Under the pieces are notes generated by a model that had not been told where the DNA came from, ran no database searches, and saw nothing but the letters and a program-made list of their open reading frames with translations. DNA of 64,000 nucleotides from Parazoarcus communis. GTDB taxonomy: Bacteria > Pseudomonadota > Gammaproteobacteria > Burkholderiales > Rhodocyclaceae. The DNA lies in contig NZ_CP022187.1 of the NCBI RefSeq assembly GCF_003111645.1, forward strand, positions 1,488,001-1,552,000, in the 5' to 3' direction. Made by a program: the position numbers and the translations under genes. Positions 1 to 8,071 of this stretch are shown in pieces. Every line of letters starts with the position of its first letter. The first letter of the stretch is position 1.

Positions 1-254
1 CCTTGCTGCAGCAGGCTGCCGCAGGCCCGTTTGCCGGCCTGATCGCCTGGTCGGACGAGACCCACGCCTCGATCGACTTCAATCACGATGCGCACTCGGC
101 CATCGTCGATGGCAGCCAGACCCGTTCCTGTGGTCCGCGCATGGTTAACCTGCTGGTGTGGTTCGACAACGAATGGGGGTTCGCCAACCGCATGCTCGAT
201 GTGAGCCGTCACTGGCTGAGCCTGAGCGACCACACGGCTGCCGCCGATGCCTAG
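1..254 (+). CDS. Erythrose-4-phosphate / glyceraldehyde-3-phosphate dehydrogenase family protein, C-terminal fragment
   Basis: Only the last ~84 residues are in the window; the reading frame is open from the left edge and ends with TAG at 252-254. The sequence has the C-terminal signature of type I GAPDH-family enzymes, [16 protein letters not shown] followed by [14 protein letters not shown]. Both resemble E. coli Epd (D-erythrose-4-phosphate dehydrogenase, pyridoxal 5'-phosphate branch) more than glycolytic GapA, but the catalytic cysteine and cofactor-binding half lie outside the window, so substrate cannot be decided. The stop overlaps the start of the following methyltransferase gene by 8 bases, suggesting translational coupling. 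Confidence 0.8.
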   Translation, partial: LLQQAAAGPFAGLIAWSDETHASIDFNHDAHSAIVDGSQTRSCGPRMVNLLVWFDNEWGFANRMLDVSRHWLSLSDHTAAADA

Positions 255-1125
255 TCCTGCCCTGCTGCTCAATCTGGCGCTCGACCTGTTTTCAGGCCAG
301 CGCCAGCCGCGCGTCACGGAACCCGAGCTGGTGATGGACGACCCCGCCAGTGCCGAAGCCTTCATGCTGGCGGGGCGCGAAGACGGCATCCTGGCCCACA
401 CCTACCTTTACCATGCGATCCAGGCCAGCGTGGTCATCGCCGCCGGCACCACCGTACTCGACCTTGGTTGCGGCCCGGCAAACCAGCTGGCCTTCATTGC
501 CCGACTCAACCCCGACGCCCGCTTCATCGGTCTCGATGCGTCCGATGCGATGCTCGACCTGGGACGCGAAACACTGGCACGCAACGCCATCACCAATACC
601 CGGCTGTGCGCCGGCGACATGACCGCCCTGCGCGGATTCGACGATGGCTCGGTGGATGCGGTGATCTCCACCATGTCGCTGCACCATCTGGGCAGTCTGG
701 AAGCGCTGTCAAAGACCCTGTGCGAGGCACGGCGTGTCCTGAGGCCCGGCGGCGGCATCTATCTGGTGGATTTCGGCCGTCTGCGGCGACAGGCTTCGCA
801 GGCCTTCTTTGCCACCGAAAATGCGGCGAGGCAGCCCAGGCTGTTTACCGAGGATTACTACAACTCCTTGCGCGCCGCCTTCAGCCTCGACGAGCTGCGT
901 GCCGCAGCCGCGGTATTCGGCGCTGCGACACGCATTCACCGAACCTTCCTGGTGCCCTTCCTGGTTGCCATCCGCAGCACCGCTTCGCAGCCCCTCAGAC
1001 CCGCCACAGTGGCCGCAGCACGTGCAATCCATGCCGCGCTAAGCCCGCGCCAGCAATACGAGCTGCGCGACCTCTCACGCTTCTTCGCGCACGGTGGTTT
1101 TCCGCTCGCATTCAAACCCTGGTGA
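247..1125 (+). CDS. Class I SAM-dependent methyltransferase, substrate unknown
   Basis: This 292-residue protein has a Rossmann methyltransferase core. Motif I is [11 protein letters not shown] at residues 70-80, the acidic ribose-binding loop is GLDASD at 95-100, and the post-motif stretch [14 protein letters not shown] (135-148) and [12 protein letters not shown] (about 166-177) match Methyltransf_11/25-type domains. The ATG overlaps the preceding dehydrogenase stop by 8 bases. About 60 N-terminal and 110 C-terminal residues outside the core could define the substrate, but I do not recognise a specific family. No signal peptide or membrane segment is visible. Confidence 0.8.
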   Translation: MPSPALLLNLALDLFSGQRQPRVTEPELVMDDPASAEAFMLAGREDGILAHTYLYHAIQASVVIAAGTTVLDLGCGPANQLAFIARLNPDARFIGLDASDAMLDLGRETLARNAITNTRLCAGDMTALRGFDDGSVDAVISTMSLHHLGSLEALSKTLCEARRVLRPGGGIYLVDFGRLRRQASQAFFATENAARQPRLFTEDYYNSLRAAFSLDELRAAAAVFGAATRIHRTFLVPFLVAIRSTASQPLRPATVAAARAIHAALSPRQQYELRDLSRFFAHGGFPLAFKPW

Positions 1126-1209
1126 GCTGCGCGGGCACCCGGCCCGCAGCAGCGCGCCAGCGCACCCGGTGAATCGCTGGCACATGCGCCAGCGAGGGCG
1201 TCCGGGCAA

Positions 1210-2850
1210 TCAGCCGATCTTGAAGCGGCTCACCGAGGCATGCAGGCCGCTGGAGAGTCTCTGCATGTTGCGCGCAGCCTCTGCGGTGTTGTGCACCGCG
1301 CGCGTGCCCTCTTCCGACATCTGGGCGATCTGCTCGATGTTGCGCGCGATCTCGCTGGAAACCGTGCCCTGTTCGCGAATCGCATCGGAGATGCTGTTCA
1401 CCACTTCCATGACGCGCTGCGCGCCGTCCCGGATCTCGGTGATCGACGCGCCCGCCTGACTCGCCAGCGCCACGCCCGCGCCCGCCTGCCGGACACCGGC
1501 TTCCATGCTCGACACTGCGTTGCGCGTGCCATTCTGGATCTTGTCCACCATGCCGGCGATTTCGGTCGTCGACAGGCTCGTGCGCTCCGCCAGCTTGCGC
1601 ACCTCGTCGGCCACCACCGCGAAACCACGTCCCTGCTCGCCCGCACGTGCAGCCTCGATCGCCGCGTTGAGCGCCAGCAGATTGGTCTGGTCGGCGATCT
1701 CGCGAATCGTATTGACGATGGACGTGATCTGGTTCGACTGTTCGCCCAGGTCCTGGATGATTGCCGACGAGGATTTGACCGCATCGGAAATGTTGCGCAT
1801 CTCGGTCGCAGCGCTCTGAATGACGCCCGTACCCTTGGCCGACAGCTCGCCCGAATGAACCGTGATCGCGTGCGCCTCATGCGCGTTCTCGGCCACCTGG
1901 TCGATACTGACCGTCATCTCCTCGACGGCCGCAGCCATCGACGATGCAGCCTCGCTCTGATGGCTCGACTGGATGGCCACCTCTTCCGACGCGGTCAGCA
2001 TCTGGGACGACGCAGAAGCAAGCTGTTCGGCCCCTCTGACGATCTCCCCGATCATCTGGCGCAGCGTCTGCTGCATGACCTTCATGCCCGCCAGCACGCT
2101 GGTGGTGTCGCCGGGCGCACAATTCACATCGCTCGACAGGTCACCCGCGGCGATGGCCCGGGTAATCCGCGATGCGTACTCCGGCTCACCCCCGAGCGTA
2201 CGCAGAATCCAGCGTCCGACCAGGGTCAGCGATACCGCGATGAAGGCGCCAATGCCAAGCCCCCACGCCAGCAGCCACAGCGCCTTGGCCTTGAATATGG
2301 CGTCGACGTCATCGACATAGATGCCGGTGCCGATGACCCATTTCCATGCGTCGCTGCCCTTCACATAGGACACCTTGGGCACCGGCGCATCGGATCCGGG
2401 TTTGGCCCATACGTAATCGACGAAGCCGGCACCCTTTGTCTTCACGACGCTGTTGAACTCGACGAAGAGGAGTTTTCCGTTCGCATCCTTCAGCTGGTCG
2501 AGTTTCTTGCCTTCGAGATCACCCCGGATCGGATGCATGACCATGAGGTCGTTCAGATCATTGATCCAGAAATATTCGTTCCTGTCGTAGCGCATCGTGC
2601 GCAGCACTTCCTTTGCCGCTTTCTGCGCATCAGCCAGTTCGAGCGTGCCATTCGCCGCCAGCTTCTCGAAATGGGAGACGGTGGCATGTGCGACCTCGAC
2701 CAGATTGCGTACCTTCTCCTGGCGGTCTGTCATCAACTGCTGACGCTCACTCATGAGCACGACGACAAAGAGCACGCACAGACCGATGACGGTGGCGACG
2801 GTGAGCGCAATCAGGCGACTGCGCAGGGACAAGGACCGATCTTTACTCAT
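1210..2850 (-). CDS. Methyl-accepting chemotaxis protein with periplasmic Cache domain
   Basis: A 546-residue transmembrane chemoreceptor. A first membrane helix lies at residues ~12-33. A periplasmic single-Cache domain follows (~35-185), with the MRYDRNEYFWINDL signature at 86-99 typical of sCache_2 sensors of small carboxylates. The second helix is at ~190-212, then a HAMP linker and the cytoplasmic signalling domain. The hairpin tip reads EIADQTNLLALNAAIEAAR (384-402), followed by RGFAVVADEVRKLAERT, as in MCPs that engage CheA/CheW. There is no C-terminal CheR-tethering pentapeptide. The ligand cannot be predicted. The gene stands alone, upstream of a tRNA operon. Confidence 0.93.
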   Translation of the reverse strand: MSKDRSLSLRSRLIALTVATVIGLCVLFVVVLMSERQQLMTDRQEKVRNLVEVAHATVSHFEKLAANGTLELADAQKAAKEVLRTMRYDRNEYFWINDLNDLMVMHPIRGDLEGKKLDQLKDANGKLLFVEFNSVVKTKGAGFVDYVWAKPGSDAPVPKVSYVKGSDAWKWVIGTGIYVDDVDAIFKAKALWLLAWGLGIGAFIAVSLTLVGRWILRTLGGEPEYASRITRAIAAGDLSSDVNCAPGDTTSVLAGMKVMQQTLRQMIGEIVRGAEQLASASSQMLTASEEVAIQSSHQSEAASSMAAAVEEMTVSIDQVAENAHEAHAITVHSGELSAKGTGVIQSAATEMRNISDAVKSSSAIIQDLGEQSNQITSIVNTIREIADQTNLLALNAAIEAARAGEQGRGFAVVADEVRKLAERTSLSTTEIAGMVDKIQNGTRNAVSSMEAGVRQAGAGVALASQAGASITEIRDGAQRVMEVVNSISDAIREQGTVSSEIARNIEQIAQMSEEGTRAVHNTAEAARNMQRLSSGLHASVSRFKIG

Positions 2851-3039
2851 GACAATCTCCGCAAACCGCTCTTAACCCGGATTCCGCTTCGAACTCCAGA
2901 AGCAGCCAGTGTCCGTGCTAACGGCAGCCTCCGCCGGATCTTTAGCCAGAACCTTGCGGGACCGCAGACACTACCGCCAGCCACGTCGTCGCCGACTCGA
3001 CCAGCCCGCCCGCACACCATGGCCTGCACAAACGCCAGA

Positions 3040-3076
3040 CAACAAAAAACCGCCCTCTCGGACGGTTTCTTGTTGG
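3040..3076 (-). terminator. Rho-independent terminator of the tRNA operon
   Basis: Read leftward, an AACCGTCC / GGGCGGTT stem with a short loop is followed directly by a run of six T residues. It lies 20 bases beyond the CCA end of tRNA-His, so it ends the Pro-Arg-His tRNA transcript before the chemoreceptor promoter region. Confidence 0.75.
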
Positions 3077-3095
3077 GCGAATGCCCTTCGTAGCT

Positions 3096-3172
3096 TGGGG
3101 CGACATACCGGTTTCGAACCGGTGACCTTTGGAGCCACAATCCAATGCTCTACCAACTGAGCTAATGCCGCC
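3096..3172 (-). tRNA. tRNA-His (GTG)
   Basis: Read on the minus strand, the full cloverleaf folds: acceptor GCGGCAT pairs perfectly (with one G-U) with ATGTCGC, the D stem is GCTC/GAGC, the anticodon stem TTGGA/TCCAA encloses loop TTGTGGC (anticodon GTG), and the T arm is ACCGG-TTCGAAA-CCGGT. An extra 5' G (G-1, at 3172) lies opposite C73, the hallmark identity pair of tRNA-His. CCA is encoded. It is last in a three-tRNA operon. Confidence 0.97.
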
Positions 3173-3235
3173 GCCATCAGGACCCTGTCAAGGACAAGAT
3201 CCAGAAACTTGTAAATCCATTCCAGACAACTTCTC

Positions 3236-3312
3236 TGGCCTGCCCGGCAGGAATCGAACCTGCAACCCCCGGCTTAGAAGGCCGGTGCTCTATCCAGTTG
3301 AGCTACGGGCAG
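3236..3312 (-). tRNA. tRNA-Arg (TCT)
   Basis: Minus-strand cloverleaf: acceptor CTGCCCG pairs with CGGGCAG, anticodon stem CCGGC/GCCGG encloses loop CTTCTAA (anticodon TCT, reading AGA/AGG), and the T arm is GCAGG-TTCGATT-CCTGC. CCA is encoded at 3236-3238. It is the middle gene of the tRNA operon, 63 bases before tRNA-His. Confidence 0.97.
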
Positions 3313-3336
3313 ATCCCGCGGGCATCGGGGTGAAGC

Positions 3337-3413
3337 TGGTCGGGGTGGTGGGATTCGAACTCACGACCCTCTGCTCCCAAAGCAGATGCGCTACCAGGCT
3401 GCGCTACACCCCG
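3337..3413 (-). tRNA. tRNA-Pro (TGG)
   Basis: Minus-strand cloverleaf starting CGGGGTG and ending with encoded CCA. The anticodon loop TTTGGGA gives anticodon TGG, flanked by stem TCTGC/GCAGA. It is first of the three-tRNA operon and lies just downstream of a strong promoter. Confidence 0.97.
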
Positions 3414-3423
3414 AGAGCCGCGC

Positions 3424-3452
3424 ACTTTACAGACACTTTCCCGGTCCGTCAA
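3424..3452 (-). promoter_or_regulatory. Sigma-70 promoter of the tRNA-Pro-Arg-His operon
   Basis: On the minus strand TTGACG (3447-3452) and TAAAGT (3424-3429) are separated by exactly 17 bases, with a GC-rich discriminator (GCGCGGC) before tRNA-Pro. A strong -35/-10 pair with a GC-rich discriminator is the usual architecture of stable-RNA promoters under stringent control. It faces away from dksA, whose product mediates that control. Confidence 0.75.
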
Positions 3453-3537
3453 ACATTTTTCTAAAAATCGCTTCAAGGCGTCGTTTCAGCCCCGCCGCCG
3501 CCGATTGCCACAGCGCCGGAATCGCGATCTAGACCGC

Positions 3538-3566
3538 TTGTTTAGCCTCGTCATTTCTGATATCTA
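3538..3566 (+). promoter_or_regulatory. Possible sigma-70 promoter of dksA
   Basis: TTGTTT and TATCTA are spaced by 17 bases, 45 bases before the dksA ATG. The -10 matches consensus only partly, so this is tentative. Confidence 0.4.
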
Positions 3567-3610
3567 ACGGAACTCCAACTTATTGCCGCCCAGATAAGGC
3601 CTTTCAAGTC

Positions 3611-4036
3611 ATGGCTGAAGAATTCCTCCACAGACAGTTTCCGTCCTACACCCCGGCGCCCGGCGAAGATTACATGAGCGAGAAGCAGACCGCCCATTTT
3701 CGGGAGATGCTCACTGCGCTCAGACAGGAAATGTCCGACGACATCGAACGCACCGTCCATACGTTGCAGGACGAGACGACCTCCTTTGCCGATCCCAACG
3801 ATCGCGCAAGCCAGGAGTCCGATCTGTCGCTCGAATTGCGCAGCCGCGACCGCGAACGCAAGCTGATCAAGAAGATCAACGAGGCCCTCCAGCGCATCGA
3901 GGAAGGCGAGTATGGGTACTGTGACAGCTGCGGCGTGGAAATCGGCCTGAAGCGCCTTGAGGCGCGTCCTACGGCCACTTTGTGCATCGACTGCAAGACA
4001 CTCGAAGAGATCCGTGAGCGCCAGATCGCGCGCTGA
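3611..4036 (+). CDS. dksA: RNA polymerase-binding transcription factor DksA
   Basis: 141 residues, the usual length. DksA binds the RNA polymerase secondary channel and with ppGpp mediates the stringent response. The coiled-coil tip motif DxxDxA is present as DPNDRA (residues 61-66), and the C-terminal zinc finger has all four cysteines (C104, C107, C125, C128: CDSCG and CIDC). It is flanked upstream by the divergent tRNA operon and downstream by a terminator shared with convergent pnp. This is the canonical zinc-containing type, not a Cys-less paralogue. Confidence 0.97.
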   Translation: MAEEFLHRQFPSYTPAPGEDYMSEKQTAHFREMLTALRQEMSDDIERTVHTLQDETTSFADPNDRASQESDLSLELRSRDRERKLIKKINEALQRIEEGEYGYCDSCGVEIGLKRLEARPTATLCIDCKTLEEIRERQIAR

Positions 4037-4081
4037 ATAGCGCACTTGCATTCAGCACGCTGCAACAAGCGGCGAGCACAC

Positions 4082-4109
4082 AAAAAAAGGGACGCCGAGG
4101 CGTCCCTTT
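4082..4109. terminator. Bidirectional terminator between dksA and pnp
   Basis: A perfect inverted repeat AAAGGGACGCC / GGCGTCCCTTT (4086-4096 and 4099-4109) sits between convergent genes. Leftward the stem is followed by a seven-T run, which makes it a strong terminator for pnp; rightward the T tract is short. Confidence 0.8.
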
Positions 4110-4133
4110 CTCATGCTCGGCGACTTCAGCCGA

Positions 4134-6236
4134 TCAGTTCGTTGCGGCCTGCTCGAGCAGCGCCTTCATGCTCAGGCGGATCTTGCCGCGCTCGTCGGTC
4201 TCAAGAACCTTGACGCGGACGGCCTGACCTTCCTTGACGTAGTCGGCAACGTTATTCACACGCTCGTTGGCGATCTGCGACACGTGCAGCAGACCATCGC
4301 GGCCCGGCATGATGTTCACGATGGCACCGAAGTCGAGCAGACGCACGACCGTACCTTCGTAGATCTTGCCGACTTCGACTTCGGCGGTGATCGCCTCGAT
4401 CTTGGCCTTGGCCGCCTGGGCACCTTCCGCGCTGACGCAGGAGATGGTGACGTTGCCGTCGTCCTGGATCTCGATCACGGCGCCGGTCTCTTCCTGCAGA
4501 CCGCGGATCACTGCGCCGCCCTTGCCGATCACGTCGCGGATCTTCTCGGGGTTGATCTTGATGTTGATCATGCGCGGGGCGAACTCGGACACTTCGACAC
4601 GCGCGGTGTCGAGCGACTGCTTCATCAGGCCGAGGATGTGGATGCGACCCTCACCTGCCTGCGACAGCGCGACCTTCATGATCTCCTTGGTGATGCCCTG
4701 GATCTTGATGTCCATCTGCAGTGCAGTGATACCGTTTTCGGTACCGGCCACCTTGAAGTCCATGTCGCCGAGGTGATCCTCGTCGCCCAGGATGTCGGTC
4801 AGCACGGCGAAGCGGTTGCCGTCCTTGATCAGGCCCATGGCGATACCTGCCACGTGCGCAGTCATCGGCACACCGGCATCCATCAGCGCCAGGGAGCCAC
4901 CGCACACGGAGGCCATCGAGCTCGAACCGTTCGATTCGGTAATTTCCGACACCAGACGCACGGTGTAGCTGAAATCTTCCGGCTTCGGCAGCGCAGCGAT
5001 CAGTGCGCGCTTGGCAAGCCGGCCATGGCCGACTTCGCGACGCTTGGTGATGCCGAAACGACCGGTCTCGCCGGTGCAGAACGGCGGGAAGTTGTAGTGC
5101 AGCATGAAGTTTTCGCGGTACTCGCCGGCGATCGCGTCGATGATCTGTTCGTCGCGGCCAGTGCCGAGGGTGGCAACCACCAGCGCCTGGGTTTCGCCGC
5201 GGGTGAACAGGGCCGAGCCGTGGGCACGCGGCAGCACGCCGGTACGGATCTCGATCGGACGCACGGTGCGGGTGTCACGACCATCGATACGCGGCTCGCC
5301 ATTCAGGATGCGGCTGCGGACGATGCCGGACTCGAGATTGAAGAAGATGTCCTTCACTTCGTTGAGCGACGGCGGCACTTCGACGCCATCGGTCAGCGCG
5401 GCGACGGTCGCCTTCAGGATCTCGCTGATGCGGGCGCTGCGGGCCTGCTTGCTGGTGATGTTGAAAGCGGCTTCGAGGTCGGCCTTGGCCAGCTCTTCAA
5501 TACGCGCAATCAGGGGCTCGTTGGCGGGCTGCGCCTTCCAGTCCCACTCCGGCTTGCCGGCGACTTCGACCAGTTCGTTGATCGCACGGATGGCGTGCTG
5601 CATCTGCTCATGACCGAACACGACGGCACCAAGCATGACTTCTTCGGACAGTTCGCGCGCTTCGGATTCGACCATCAGCACGGCAGCTTCGGTACCGGCC
5701 ACCACCAGGTTGAGTTCGCTCGTCTTGAGCTGCTCGGTGGTGGGGTTGAGCAGGTACTGACCATCGGCGTAACCGACGCGTGCAGCGCCGATCGGGCCGC
5801 TGAAAGGCACGCCGGAGATTGCCAGCGCGGCCGAAGCAGCGATCATCGCCGGGATGTCGGCGTCAACTTCGGGGTTCAGCGACAGAACCAGCGCGATGAC
5901 CTGGACTTCGTTGTTGAAGCCTTCCGGAAACAGCGGGCGGATCGGGCGGTCGATCAGGCGCGAGGTCAGGGTTTCCTTCTCGGTCGGACGGCCTTCACGC
6001 TTGAAGAAACCACCGGGAATACGGCCGGCAGCGTAAAACTTCTCAACGTAATCGACGGTCAGCGGAAAGAAGTCCTGACCGGGCTTGGCTTCCTTGGCCG
6101 CAACCACGGTGGCCAGCACCATGGTGTCGTCCATATTGACGATCACGGCACCGCCGGCCTGACGAGCAATCTCGCCGGTCTCGAGGGTGACGGTGTGCGC
6201 GCCGTAGGCGAATGATTTCTTGATGGAAGTAGGCAA
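4134..6236 (-). CDS. pnp: Polyribonucleotide nucleotidyltransferase (PNPase)
   Basis: 700 residues, the normal length. It degrades RNA 3'-5' phosphorolytically and is part of the degradosome. Two RNase PH-like domains (the second with [18 protein letters not shown]) are followed by a KH domain ([20 protein letters not shown], about residues 553-572) and a C-terminal S1 domain ([19 protein letters not shown]). The gene follows rpsO, separated by a large hairpin, which is the classical rpsO-pnp arrangement where RNase III processing and autoregulation occur in enterobacteria. A long open frame on the opposite strand here is only a codon-bias shadow. Confidence 0.98.
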   Translation of the reverse strand: MPTSIKKSFAYGAHTVTLETGEIARQAGGAVIVNMDDTMVLATVVAAKEAKPGQDFFPLTVDYVEKFYAAGRIPGGFFKREGRPTEKETLTSRLIDRPIRPLFPEGFNNEVQVIALVLSLNPEVDADIPAMIAASAALAISGVPFSGPIGAARVGYADGQYLLNPTTEQLKTSELNLVVAGTEAAVLMVESEARELSEEVMLGAVVFGHEQMQHAIRAINELVEVAGKPEWDWKAQPANEPLIARIEELAKADLEAAFNITSKQARSARISEILKATVAALTDGVEVPPSLNEVKDIFFNLESGIVRSRILNGEPRIDGRDTRTVRPIEIRTGVLPRAHGSALFTRGETQALVVATLGTGRDEQIIDAIAGEYRENFMLHYNFPPFCTGETGRFGITKRREVGHGRLAKRALIAALPKPEDFSYTVRLVSEITESNGSSSMASVCGGSLALMDAGVPMTAHVAGIAMGLIKDGNRFAVLTDILGDEDHLGDMDFKVAGTENGITALQMDIKIQGITKEIMKVALSQAGEGRIHILGLMKQSLDTARVEVSEFAPRMINIKINPEKIRDVIGKGGAVIRGLQEETGAVIEIQDDGNVTISCVSAEGAQAAKAKIEAITAEVEVGKIYEGTVVRLLDFGAIVNIMPGRDGLLHVSQIANERVNNVADYVKEGQAVRVKVLETDERGKIRLSMKALLEQAATN

Positions 6237-6311
6237 GGGAAATTCCTTTAAACATTGGATGCAGCGAACAACAACTGCAGGAACAGGCCAGAAACCCGTC
6301 CTGAATGTGAC

Positions 6312-6347
6312 AAAGCCGGGGCGACCCTAAGGGGTCGCCCCGGCTTT
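6312..6347. terminator. rpsO-pnp intergenic hairpin (terminator / processing site)
   Basis: AAGCCGGGGCGACCC and its complement form a stem of about 15 base pairs around a 3-4-base loop, between rpsO and pnp. Its position matches the E. coli rpsO terminator and RNase III region. The T run on the leftward (gene) strand is only three bases, so readthrough into pnp is expected. Confidence 0.7.
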
Positions 6348-6400
6348 TGCTTGCTCAGGCAGCCGTTTCGGGCGCTGTCGGGCTGATCACGAGCAGCGAC

Positions 6401-6670
6401 TTACTTACGCAGGCCCAGACGCTCGATCAGGCTACGATAGCTCTCGGCATTGCGACCTTTCAGGTAGTCGAGCAGCTTGCGGCGCTGGCTAACCATCTTC
6501 AGCAGACCACGGCGGGAGTGATGATCCTTCGCGTGTTCCTTGAAGTGGCCGGTCAGGCCATTGATACGGGCGGTCAGCAGGGCGACCTGGACTTCAGGCG
6601 AACCGGTATCGCCCGGAGCGCGCTGGTAATCGGAGACGACTTGCGCCTTGGTTGCAATATCGAGAGACAT
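6401..6670 (-). CDS. rpsO: 30S ribosomal protein S15
   Basis: 89 residues beginning [10 protein letters not shown], the standard S15 length. The conserved core [17 protein letters not shown] (residues ~22-38) and [15 protein letters not shown] bind the 16S rRNA central domain. The frame is open 72 bases further upstream, but that extension contains the promoter -10 element, and family alignment places the start at 6670. It precedes pnp on the same strand. Confidence 0.98.
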   Translation of the reverse strand: MSLDIATKAQVVSDYQRAPGDTGSPEVQVALLTARINGLTGHFKEHAKDHHSRRGLLKMVSQRRKLLDYLKGRNAESYRSLIERLGLRK

Positions 6671-6712
6671 GTGCGTGTTTACTCTTTTCGTTCGGCCAAT
6701 CAGAAGCGGCGG

Positions 6713-6742
6713 ATTATACCCATTGCCGCACCAAAAATTCAA
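6713..6742 (-). promoter_or_regulatory. Sigma-70 promoter of rpsO
   Basis: On the minus strand TTGAAT and a consensus TATAAT are 18 bases apart, ending about 43 bases before the S15 ATG. It lies in the truB-rpsO gap, so rpsO-pnp can be transcribed independently of the upstream rimP-truB genes. Confidence 0.75.
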
Positions 6743-6748
6743 TCAAAA

Positions 6749-7684
6749 TCACGTACTTTGATTCGCCTCACCCGTTGCGATGAGGCGTTTCGCCCACAAT
6801 TTTCCGTCTGGCTTCCACTCGGCAAGGCCGAGAAAAGCATCCGGACCGTAGATCCGGGCAAAACCTTCGCCCTGCTCCGTCAGGCTCAACGGCCGCCCCT
6901 GGAGCATGTACTGGGCCTGCTGCGCATCGAGATCGATCCGCGGAAACGCGCTGACCAGCGTGTCAGCCGGCGCCAGCATCCCGTCCCGCGCGTCCATCTC
7001 CGCAGCTTCGAGCTGCGCCAGCGGAACACCGTCCTCGATGCCAAAGGCACCGATCCGGGTTCTCCGCAAGGCACACAGATGTGCGCCGCAACCCAGGGCC
7101 GCGCCGATATCCATTGCAAGCGAACGAATGTAGGTTCCCTTGCTGCAATCCACACGGATCACGAAACGGCTACCGTCGAAGGACACCAGGTCGATCGAGG
7201 AGATCCTTACCCTGCGCGCACTGCGCTCAAGCTCGATGCCCGCACGCGCATATTCGTACAAGGGTTTTCCATCACGCTTGAGTGCCGAATACATCGGCGG
7301 CACCTGATCGATGTCACCGACAAACCGCGACAACACCTCGCGCAATGCTTCTTCGCTCACTGCAACAGGATGCGTTGCAAGCACCGTTCCCTCGGCGTCG
7401 CCCGTATCGGTATCGACGCCCAGCTGCACACCGGCCTCGTAGGCCTTGTCCGCATCGAGCAGCATCTGTGAAAACTTGGTGGCTTCCCCGAAAGTCAGCG
7501 GAAGCAGGCCGCTTGCCATCGGGTCGAGCGTGCCGGTATGGCCGGCCTTTGCCGCGTTGAGCAGACGGCGAGCCGTCTGCAGTGCTGCGTTCGACGTCAG
7601 CCCCTGAGGCTTGTCGAGCAGCAGCACGCCGTCAACCGCACGGCGAATGATCTTGCGCTGGGTACGCTTCAAGACAGCACGCAA
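6749..7684 (-). CDS. truB: tRNA pseudouridine(55) synthase TruB
   Basis: 311 residues. It makes pseudouridine 55 in the T loop of elongator tRNAs. The catalytic motif GHTGTLDPMASG carries the nucleophile Asp54, preceded by VDGVLLLDKPQGLTSN. The start appears to be a TTG at 7684 placed immediately after the rbfA stop (TGA then TTG), so translation is probably coupled; no ATG is available upstream of the conserved N-terminal block. It is part of the rimP-nusA-infB-rbfA-truB operon. Confidence 0.95.
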   Translation of the reverse strand: MRAVLKRTQRKIIRRAVDGVLLLDKPQGLTSNAALQTARRLLNAAKAGHTGTLDPMASGLLPLTFGEATKFSQMLLDADKAYEAGVQLGVDTDTGDAEGTVLATHPVAVSEEALREVLSRFVGDIDQVPPMYSALKRDGKPLYEYARAGIELERSARRVRISSIDLVSFDGSRFVIRVDCSKGTYIRSLAMDIGAALGCGAHLCALRRTRIGAFGIEDGVPLAQLEAAEMDARDGMLAPADTLVSAFPRIDLDAQQAQYMLQGRPLSLTEQGEGFARIYGPDAFLGLAEWKPDGKLWAKRLIATGEANQST

Positions 7685-8068
7685 TCAGTCGTCGTTCTCA
7701 TCCCGGCTGCGTGCCTCGTCCTCGCGCACGGTCTGGTCGATGAGCTGGGACATGCGGCTACCCTCCTCTACCGACTGGTCGTACTCGAAATGCAGCTCGG
7801 GGATGGTGTGAATACGAATCCGGCGACCGAGTTCACGGCGCAGAAATCCGCTCGCCCGCCGCAGACCCTGAAGGATCTCCGGCACGGTTTCCTTACCCAT
7901 CATCGCGGTAAAGAAGACCTTGGCGTGCGCATAGTCTGGCGTGATCTCGACGTCGGTCAGGGTGATGAATCCGACACGCGGATCCTTCACCTCGAGCCTG
8001 ATCAGCTCCGCCAGCTCGCGGCGGATCTGCTCCACCACGCGCTGACTGCGGGAATATTCCTTAGGCAT
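7685..8068 (-). CDS. rbfA: 30S ribosome-binding factor RbfA
   Basis: 127 residues, starting MPKEYSRSQRVVEQIRRELA, typical of RbfA. It assists late 16S rRNA 5'-end maturation and cold adaptation. The KH-like fold core DPRVGFITLTDVEITPDYAHAKVFF is recognisable (residues ~29-53). It lies 3 bases after infB and directly abuts truB, the standard order. Confidence 0.97.
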   Translation of the reverse strand: MPKEYSRSQRVVEQIRRELAELIRLEVKDPRVGFITLTDVEITPDYAHAKVFFTAMMGKETVPEILQGLRRASGFLRRELGRRIRIHTIPELHFEYDQSVEEGSRMSQLIDQTVREDEARSRDENDD

Positions 8069-8071
8069 TGA

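Noticed and set aside
1240-3093. A 617-codon plus-strand frame over the chemoreceptor.
   Set aside because: Runs through the antisense of the receptor and into the tRNA terminator; no coding support.
4113-6215. A 700-codon open frame antisense to pnp.
   Set aside because: Exactly mirrors the PNPase gene; long antisense frames are expected from GC-rich codon bias, and the product is low-complexity His/Asp/Gly-rich with no motif.
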